From the NCBI GenBank assembly GCA_020636315.1, contig JACJYA010000011.1, positions 243,115 through 307,114 on the forward strand: a stretch of DNA of 64,000 bases, in the 5' to 3' direction. Below, one piece after another: positions 58,068 through 64,000 of the stretch. A model generated the notes under the pieces. The model was not told the origin of the DNA. It ran no database searches and was given only the letters and a program-made list of their open reading frames with translations. Made by a program: the position numbers and the translations under genes. The first letter of the stretch is position 1. Each line of letters opens with the position of its first letter. This DNA comes from Lewinellaceae bacterium. GTDB taxonomy: Bacteria > Bacteroidota > Bacteroidia > Chitinophagales > Saprospiraceae.

Positions 58068-59282
58068 TCATTTGAGAGTGGCTGCTGAGGATACCGCAAC
58101 CGAGGCAGTATTAAGATTTAAAGGGTCATCGAAAACTATAAATCTCTGATATACATCAGCAGAGGGTTTAGGTTGGATAATTCTGTTGTCAGAGTCGTCC
58201 AATCGAATCAGGTTGGCTTCAATTTTCCAATTCGGACTCGTTCCTTTCCAACTATTCACTATTCGGTAAACACGGGCACTATCCATCCGTTCAGCCAATG
58301 GTTTTCCATAAAATTTATCCGTTTTAAGATTCCATGAATCAATACCAGACACCGATCCGTCAGCCTGGACAACGATGCCCCCTTTACGTGCAATTACACC
58401 GTTGGGATTGACAGCCTGCCCATTGGATACCAATAAGTGTACATCGACAAAACTTTGCCTTAGCGCCAGGTCCAGGCCATTTTCATCAGTAACGTTACAA
58501 TAAGGAAACCGGCCCTCTATCCTCCCATTTAACCGTGGCGTAGCATTAATCGTCTCCTTCATAAGGCGAATGGTAGGGTCATGATCCTGGCAAATGTCCA
58601 TACCGAACCGAATGTTCTGGCAGGTAAAAAAACCTTGGGTGTCAACTATTTCGTTCTTGTTGATTATATTCCGCTTTTTAAGTTCCTGAATGAGGTTTTT
58701 CGATTCGGCGATTGCTTTTTTCAGGTCATCCCCGGTGCCCCAATTTTCATGATCTGCCCACACATCGGCATTACCCTGCTTGTGAACCAAACTATGAAGT
58801 TTGCCATTGTTAATAGCAACGGCTACATTGTATGTGTCCCATCTTCCCTGTTTGCCTTTCTTTCCCCAATAGATAGTTCCTGGAACGATCAGCCAGGATC
58901 TATAAGCTTCTATTTGGCTATCTTTCAGGAGTTTTTCTATTAGCGATATCACTTCTTTCTGGGTGAAGGGCGGCACATAATTCAATGGGATTTTAGGGTC
59001 TGCCGCCAATTGGGCATCCGTTTCCATCACATTCTTTTTCCGGAAAAACCATTCCGGCCCGAGAAACAACTTCAAGCTTTTTTCATCGGAATACATTTTC
59101 TTTATAAAGCTACCAGCCTGGTTAATTGCTTTAAGCATCACCCCCCATCTTTGGAGGATATTATCTTCATCTTTATATTGATCGGCGAGGAATTTAACAT
59201 TCGTGTTTCTAATCATCCACTTACCACAGGGCCTACCTGTAGGTGGTGTGAAAATGACAGTTCTTAAAGGCGGTAACTGCAT
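58068..59282 (-). CDS. Nitrilase-superfamily (carbon-nitrogen hydrolase-like) protein
   Basis: 404 residues. The three catalytic positions of the superfamily can be placed: Glu77 in LFLGPEWFF, Lys168 in LVHKQ and Cys231 in FGMDICQDHDP. The arrangement differs from ordinary amidases, with long insertions (about 85-130 and 175-215), so the family is a distant one. It would hydrolyse an amide or nitrile-type bond, or transfer an acyl group. No signal peptide. It lies 54 bp before the DUF6603-type gene in the same direction, the only enzyme-like member of the run. Confidence 0.65.
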   Translation of the reverse strand: MQLPPLRTVIFTPPTGRPCGKWMIRNTNVKFLADQYKDEDNILQRWGVMLKAINQAGSFIKKMYSDEKSLKLFLGPEWFFRKKNVMETDAQLAADPKIPLNYVPPFTQKEVISLIEKLLKDSQIEAYRSWLIVPGTIYWGKKGKQGRWDTYNVAVAINNGKLHSLVHKQGNADVWADHENWGTGDDLKKAIAESKNLIQELKKRNIINKNEIVDTQGFFTCQNIRFGMDICQDHDPTIRLMKETINATPRLNGRIEGRFPYCNVTDENGLDLALRQSFVDVHLLVSNGQAVNPNGVIARKGGIVVQADGSVSGIDSWNLKTDKFYGKPLAERMDSARVYRIVNSWKGTSPNWKIEANLIRLDDSDNRIIQPKPSADVYQRFIVFDDPLNLNTASVAVSSAATLK

Positions 59283-59393
59283 AATAAAAAAATTTCATTT
59301 CAAAAATAAAATACGCAGGCATCCTAATGGGCCACTGCTCGGGGCCGTGCAAATGTCCGGCGGGTGAGGGCCGATAGCCGTGTTTCAATCCCA

Positions 59394-61316
59394 TCATCTA
59401 AATTCCACCAGTTCTTTCCTGAAGAACAGGGCATTGACCACTACCTGGTCGACGGGCTGGTCAGCATAGATCCTGACTTCAAGCTTCAAGGTGGAGCCCC
59501 CATCATCTATTATCCGCATAGCGAACCGCCCCTTGTCATCATCGCGGGCGTCGTAATATTCGATTTTGTAACCGGCAATCGTGCCGACGTAGTCATTCTT
59601 ACTGATGCCGGTATCCAGGGTTTTATAACGGTCGAAGTAATTATCGGTCAACCTGCCGGTATAAAAGGTCTGATAGATGATCGGCGCATTGCCTTTTAGC
59701 GTCACCTTTCCGTTTACGTTCAGGTTGCCGTCGCTTTGGGTAGCGCCGGATATGGTCAGGTTGTGGCGCACCTGCGTGTTTCCGGCGATGTCGGCGCTGC
59801 CGCCAATATTGGCATTGCCCCCTATGGAGGCAGTCCCTTTCGTGGCGGTATTGCCAGTATTGCTCTCTATTGAAAAGTTCTTGCTGTCCCCATTGGTGAA
59901 GGCGATAGAGGTGCCACTTTCGGCGTTTATGGTCAGGACGTTCGGCTTTTCGCTGATCTGGTATTTTCCTCCTGAGCCTAGTTTGGCCAGGCTGGCTCCT
60001 TTTTGGCCGGGCTCGACAAAGCGGAGCTGCTGGTTCTGCTGCCTGCGGTTCATCTCAAGAACCATTGGGATAGTGCCGCCGTAATAGGAGCCATCACTTA
60101 TCGTCAGCACTTTGCCCGGCTCTTGTTTGCTCTCCAGGTAAAAACTGCCATCTCCAACGGCATTAAGCCTGAACAGCTGCGAGGCGGCATTACTTTGCTT
60201 CTGCTGCGACAATGCTTGATTGGAATAGTCTGCAACCAAGCCACTGTTCACATTCCAGAGCCGGTAGTAGCCGCTGTTGTCGGGGATGAGTTTCCACTGT
60301 TGCTGCTTATTGTCTCCATACGCATTATTTGCTAAATTAATGCGCGCCCCCGGGTCCTTAGAAAAATTATAGACATCCCAGACCATGCCATTTCCGGCCT
60401 GTATGTAATAGATCTGGCCAGGAGTGGGTGGAAAAAAACGCTCCTTCACCCAAAGCTCACCATTGAGCGCCAGTGCAGGGCTGCCTTTCTCATCTTCGAA
60501 AGATGCCGTCTCAAACCCATTCGCATATACCCCCACCTGCCCATCCTTCCGGCTGGCGATACCCGTGCTGCCGTCACCGTTATTGAAGGAATAGCCGGTG
60601 TTGTTGTCTTTTCCCGGTTGCAACGCGCCGCCCTCTACCCGCATGCCGCCTTTGACGTTGAAGTCGGCGGCGTTGGTTTGGTTGGTGCCGATGCCGGCCT
60701 TTTGTTTATCGGTGTGGATCGGTGATTTCTGAATGGGGCCGTACGTGATCATTACCGGACATTCGCTCCGGCTACCAGATTGGAACCTGAAAAAAGCAGA
60801 AGCCGGGCCCGAGGGCAAGCCGGATTTCAAACCGGATATGGTTACGCTAACATGCTCCCCGGGTTTCAAAACGACATCTTTTTCAGCAGTAAGGATAAAG
60901 CCCTTCATATCTGGCCGGTAGGGCACGTTCTCTTCATTTGAAGGGGCCCATTTTCCCGGGCTCCCACTTATCTTGACGGTAGAGGCATGGATAAGGTCAT
61001 TGGACGTAAGGCCCCACGGCCGCGTGTATGTATTGGCATTGGCCGGCTGGTCATCCGTAATAAACCGGAAAAATAACTTGGATCCTGCCTGAATGGTATA
61101 ATTACCGTTATCCCTCCCCGAAGTACTCGGCATGGACATATTGAATACGCCGATAGAAAGGGTGTTTTCGGAATTATTGTCGTTCAAGATATCCGGCGCA
61201 TCCAGGAAGCCAATGTGTAAAGGGGGGCAAGCACCTTCACATTCTCTGGGACACTGAGCCTCCAGGAAGGAAGAAGTGGCCAGAAAGAGTATTAGAAAAA
61301 AAATAAATTTTTTCAT
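59394..61316 (-). CDS. Exported RICIN-domain protein with repeat shaft, fibre-like
   Basis: 640 residues from MKKFIFFLILFLATSSFLEAQ, a clear signal peptide; an ATG 21 bp upstream is less fitting. Residues about 30-195 form a beta domain with several Cys. About 205-290 is a tail-spike-like linker (FNVKGGMRVEGG). 302-435 is a RICIN beta-trefoil (QQQWKLIPDNSGYYRLWNVNSG), which binds sugars. 494-542 has hexapeptide-like repeats (TASIGGNANIGGSADIAGN ... NLNVNGKVTL), as in trimeric fibre shafts. The end (KIEYYDARDDDKGRFAMRIID) is a compact beta head. It is the only exported member of its run, perhaps an adhesin or surface receptor. Confidence 0.7.
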   Translation of the reverse strand: MKKFIFFLILFLATSSFLEAQCPRECEGACPPLHIGFLDAPDILNDNNSENTLSIGVFNMSMPSTSGRDNGNYTIQAGSKLFFRFITDDQPANANTYTRPWGLTSNDLIHASTVKISGSPGKWAPSNEENVPYRPDMKGFILTAEKDVVLKPGEHVSVTISGLKSGLPSGPASAFFRFQSGSRSECPVMITYGPIQKSPIHTDKQKAGIGTNQTNAADFNVKGGMRVEGGALQPGKDNNTGYSFNNGDGSTGIASRKDGQVGVYANGFETASFEDEKGSPALALNGELWVKERFFPPTPGQIYYIQAGNGMVWDVYNFSKDPGARINLANNAYGDNKQQQWKLIPDNSGYYRLWNVNSGLVADYSNQALSQQKQSNAASQLFRLNAVGDGSFYLESKQEPGKVLTISDGSYYGGTIPMVLEMNRRQQNQQLRFVEPGQKGASLAKLGSGGKYQISEKPNVLTINAESGTSIAFTNGDSKNFSIESNTGNTATKGTASIGGNANIGGSADIAGNTQVRHNLTISGATQSDGNLNVNGKVTLKGNAPIIYQTFYTGRLTDNYFDRYKTLDTGISKNDYVGTIAGYKIEYYDARDDDKGRFAMRIIDDGGSTLKLEVRIYADQPVDQVVVNALFFRKELVEFR

Positions 61317-61337
61317 GGTGTGTCTATTTTGATTCAA

Positions 61338-63986
61338 TTAAGTCGTTTTGGTAAGTTTTAGCCAGCCTTCGCGGGCTTCCGGAGTGCCGGAAAAGGCAGC
61401 CGTCGGATCAAAAGGGCTGATCTGGCTCCGCTCGATCATTTCTTCGATAGCCGGTTCTAGTGGCGTGAATTTTTCGCTTAAGCCAGGGGACTGTCGCTTG
61501 TCGCTTTGAACGACTTCCGCTGTATCGGCCCCCGTCTTGGCCAGCCAGCCTTTTGCGATCAGCTCCTGCCACAAGGGCCCGGCATCGGAGGGCTTGCTAA
61601 CCAGGCCCTGCACATCAGCAAGGCGGACAGTGCCGGTTGTGCTGATCGTTTTCCAGGCAGCTCCATCCTTTTCCACCCACGACCAGCCGTAACCCGGCTC
61701 ATTGGGCAAAGAGACATGCAGGCGCCCGGGCAGGGTAAGGATGGGAGTGGTAAGAAATGCGATCTCTATTTTTGACAGGGCCTGCTGATATTGATCTGGC
61801 GGAATATTGATATTTTTCACGGGTAGTATCCCGCAATTGGCATGAACGCATCCACGAGGGTCCAGGAGCATGCTGACTTCCAGGGGTTGTGCCTGCCCAA
61901 TGGTTAGGCTGAAGAGGAATGCACCACCGTTTTCATCGTGCGTCATGATATTTCCTGATGGCTTTCCTTTTTTCGGGTCAAAGCTCTGCGGCGCAAAAAA
62001 AGTATCGCCTTTAGCCCCTTGAGGTAGTGCCTCCGAAGGGGCGGCATCCACCCAATAGCCGATCAGCCCATCGTTCAGTTGCCGGTATTCCCCAAGCCGG
62101 AGGGGTATCTTTACCTGATCTGCTTTGAAAGAATTGCGCTGAAAGGAACCGGCAGCCACGGCGCCGTTGCCTGCTTTCCGGGCATCGGCAAAACGGCCCA
62201 GGTCTGTTCTGAAGATCCGGTTGTTTTGGCAAACCGGATCCTTCCCCCTGTGTTCCAGGCTAATGGATGCTCTTACCAGGGCGATGGGGCGGCCCATCAG
62301 CAGAGCCAGCCCATCGTGCTGGCCGTTGTTGTCGGCCTGAATATTATCCAGGGCGGTATCCAGCACGCTGATGAAATCGGGTATGGAGCCGGCATCAATA
62401 AGGCGCTGAACCATTTTCCTGAGATGGAGGTTGCTGATATTTTCTGGTTGCAGCGGAGCCTCCTGTCCAGGAAAAACGTGCCATTTGCCAGCTTCGTCGA
62501 TGTAGCCGAGGGCTTGGCCGTCCTGCTGATATACCATTAGGCTGTTATCCAGGTTATTGGGTAGTAGCCAACCGCAAACGGGGCTGGTGGCCGGGTGGCT
62601 GTTCATTTCCACCAGGTTTTTGGCCTGGGGGGCGGTATGGGCTGATAACCAACGGAAGTTGAGCCGGGCCGGCTGGGTGAAGCGGGGCCGGAGTTTTATG
62701 GCTTTGGCATTCGTTCCAGAGGCCATGGCCTCCGTACGCACCAAGTTGGCGGACTTTGTCAGGTTATTGGCCGTATCTGGCCAGAATTGTCCAAAGGTAT
62801 TAACGAGGTTGATCCGGTCGAAAGTCATAACACCGGCCCGAATGGGGGAAAAGTCACCGCCTTGAACGGGGCTGTATCTATTTTCGGTTTGTACCGCAGC
62901 GCGCACTTTAGCTGCAAATGCTTTCGTATCGCTATGCGGGACGGCAACGTTGAGCTGGTAGGATTGGGAGAGTGTCAGCAGGGCCTGGTTGAATCCTCCT
63001 AATGATTGTGACAAACCATGCTCCAGGCAGAGGTTCCGGTAGGCCTGATAATCGAGTACCCGGTGGAGGATACGCCGCACCCGGGCCTGATACCAGTTGA
63101 TCAGTTGGTTGAAGTTATCCGTGAGGAACTGATCCTGAGTGATTCCAGGCGGAAGCTTGATGTCCTTGAAAAAGGCAGCCAATGCATCGGAGCCTGTTTC
63201 CTTTTTCAACCAGGGGATGAAGTTGGGGTCGTTTTGCAGGAAAAAATCGGACTGCTGTGTTTCATCTGTTTTTGCAATGTTGTAATAGGTGGTTTTTAGC
63301 TGTGTATGCTCCTTTGCCCAAGCCGCGAGTTGCCCTGTATCTCCATCCGGCGCGGGGGCCTGGGGCGCCGCAGTAATGATACGGCCCGCTTTAATGGCAG
63401 CCACGGTTTGTTTCCAGTACCAGGCTGCGATGCCCGGCAGTTGCCCGTCGGCGGTGTCGGCCAGGCGGACGCTGATCCAGTTGCTGATCTGCTGCTCATC
63501 GTTGATCCTGGGGTAAACGATATTTTTCGTTTGGCCCGCTAAGGCTTTATCTGCCGGGTTGAGCGTATTGACCCAGGTGATAAACTGCTCGACGCTGGGG
63601 TTTTGTGTATTTAAGGCTTTTTTGACGGCTTCCACAATAGCAGGAACCAACCTCCTGATCACGGTGTGTTTTGGCAAGAGGCTTCCGGAAGGGGTAAGCA
63701 CACTACGGCCGGAGAAAGGAATTGCTTTATCCGGAGGGGCAGCGCCGGCAGCCTCGTCAAAGTCAACGCCCTTAAGCTGGAAGTTATCTTCCAGATAGGA
63801 ATTGAGGTATTGCTCCTCATCCGGATTTCCGGAGAACTTATTGTGAGCCTGTTGGAAAGAAATGGCCCAATCCATAAACAAAGGGTGCCAATGGCTACCC
63901 GAGGCGTTAAAACCAAAAGTATCTGGTACTTCCTTTAAAAATTGAGCAGCTTTATTTTTCGCTTTGGCAATGTCAGCAGGCGCCAT
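61338..63986 (-). CDS. Large protein of unknown function, first visible gene of the DUF6603 run
   Basis: 882 residues from the ATG at 63986; a TTG 6 bp upstream and an open frame to the window edge mean the true start may lie outside. No signal peptide visible. The N-terminal half is helical (HPLFMDWAISFQQAHNKF; LVPAIVEAVKKALN). The middle has ALLMGRPIALVRASISLE and a basic QNNRIFRTDLGRFADARKAG. The C-terminal part is beta-rich (LTLPGRLHVSLPNEPGYGWSW). No named family recognised. The next gene begins 21 bp after its stop, so they are co-transcribed. Confidence 0.55.
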   Translation of the reverse strand: MAPADIAKAKNKAAQFLKEVPDTFGFNASGSHWHPLFMDWAISFQQAHNKFSGNPDEEQYLNSYLEDNFQLKGVDFDEAAGAAPPDKAIPFSGRSVLTPSGSLLPKHTVIRRLVPAIVEAVKKALNTQNPSVEQFITWVNTLNPADKALAGQTKNIVYPRINDEQQISNWISVRLADTADGQLPGIAAWYWKQTVAAIKAGRIITAAPQAPAPDGDTGQLAAWAKEHTQLKTTYYNIAKTDETQQSDFFLQNDPNFIPWLKKETGSDALAAFFKDIKLPPGITQDQFLTDNFNQLINWYQARVRRILHRVLDYQAYRNLCLEHGLSQSLGGFNQALLTLSQSYQLNVAVPHSDTKAFAAKVRAAVQTENRYSPVQGGDFSPIRAGVMTFDRINLVNTFGQFWPDTANNLTKSANLVRTEAMASGTNAKAIKLRPRFTQPARLNFRWLSAHTAPQAKNLVEMNSHPATSPVCGWLLPNNLDNSLMVYQQDGQALGYIDEAGKWHVFPGQEAPLQPENISNLHLRKMVQRLIDAGSIPDFISVLDTALDNIQADNNGQHDGLALLMGRPIALVRASISLEHRGKDPVCQNNRIFRTDLGRFADARKAGNGAVAAGSFQRNSFKADQVKIPLRLGEYRQLNDGLIGYWVDAAPSEALPQGAKGDTFFAPQSFDPKKGKPSGNIMTHDENGGAFLFSLTIGQAQPLEVSMLLDPRGCVHANCGILPVKNINIPPDQYQQALSKIEIAFLTTPILTLPGRLHVSLPNEPGYGWSWVEKDGAAWKTISTTGTVRLADVQGLVSKPSDAGPLWQELIAKGWLAKTGADTAEVVQSDKRQSPGLSEKFTPLEPAIEEMIERSQISPFDPTAAFSGTPEAREGWLKLTKTT

Positions 63987-64000
63987 TGCCAATCCAGTGA

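Noticed and set aside
47993..63986. Prophage or contractile injection system
   Set aside because: No capsid, terminase, tail sheath, tube, baseplate or ATPase protein is recognisable; only the fibre-like protein suggests such a role.

Overview
The window looks like chromosome from a Bacteroidota bacterium, most likely of the Saprospiria (Lewinella or Phaeodactylibacter type). This rests on TAnnTTTG-type promoter elements before several genes, a PorP/SprF-family protein, a TonB receptor with a carboxypeptidase-regulatory-like N-terminus, many small outer-membrane barrels with signal peptides ending in AQ, RRM-type RNA-binding proteins, and abundant 7-8 bp period repeats between genes. The species assignment is inference; no rRNA is present.

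Layout. 1-5.7 kb: a four-gene overlapping operon encoding a SIR2-like/EAD11 protein, a membrane-anchored STAND NTPase, a periplasmic coiled-coil/propeller protein and an outer-membrane barrel; it reads as an envelope-spanning sensor/effector system. Two copies of a small non-autonomous transposable element in opposite orientation lie at 1-89 and 9095-9206. 5.9-13 kb: PorP/SprF-like protein, VWA protein, outer-membrane proteins, a sorbosone-dehydrogenase-like lipoprotein. 13-17.9 kb: ECF-like sigma factor, a decayed secreted gene, a zinc-motif anti-sigma factor and an exported TPR-CHAT protease. 18-27 kb: S9 peptidase, Nudix hydrolase, OmpA/PorT-like barrel, a Sco1 / 5-alpha-reductase-like / epimerase group, a PcaF-type thiolase, and a small secreted protein. 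27.4-29.7 kb: a patatin-Omp85 fusion. 29.9-30.6 kb: a tRNA-Pro/tRNA-Thr operon invaded by a GIY-YIG nuclease gene that sits between a broken and an intact tRNA-Pro.

30.6-40.2 kb holds a probable phosphate-acquisition locus: a lipoprotein and a TonB receptor, a PiT-like permease, a PiT-PhoU fusion and an OprP/O-like porin. Both transcription units start behind arrays of TTAAC-type repeats at 11-bp spacing, which look like Pho boxes. 40.6-43.8 kb is an ArsR-controlled metal(loid)/organoarsenical cluster with two matching operators. 44.4-47.5 kb contains a tiny membrane protein plus an SSS symporter, a second small transposable element, an NTF2-like lipoprotein and an RRM protein.

48-64 kb is one minus-strand run of six genes, five of them very large: an 882-residue protein, an exported RICIN/repeat fibre-like protein, a nitrilase-like enzyme, a 1519-residue DUF6603-type protein, a 777-residue unknown and a HEAT-like protein with two membrane segments. 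I do not recognise this combination as a described system; with the SIR2-STAND operon it is the main candidate for something new.
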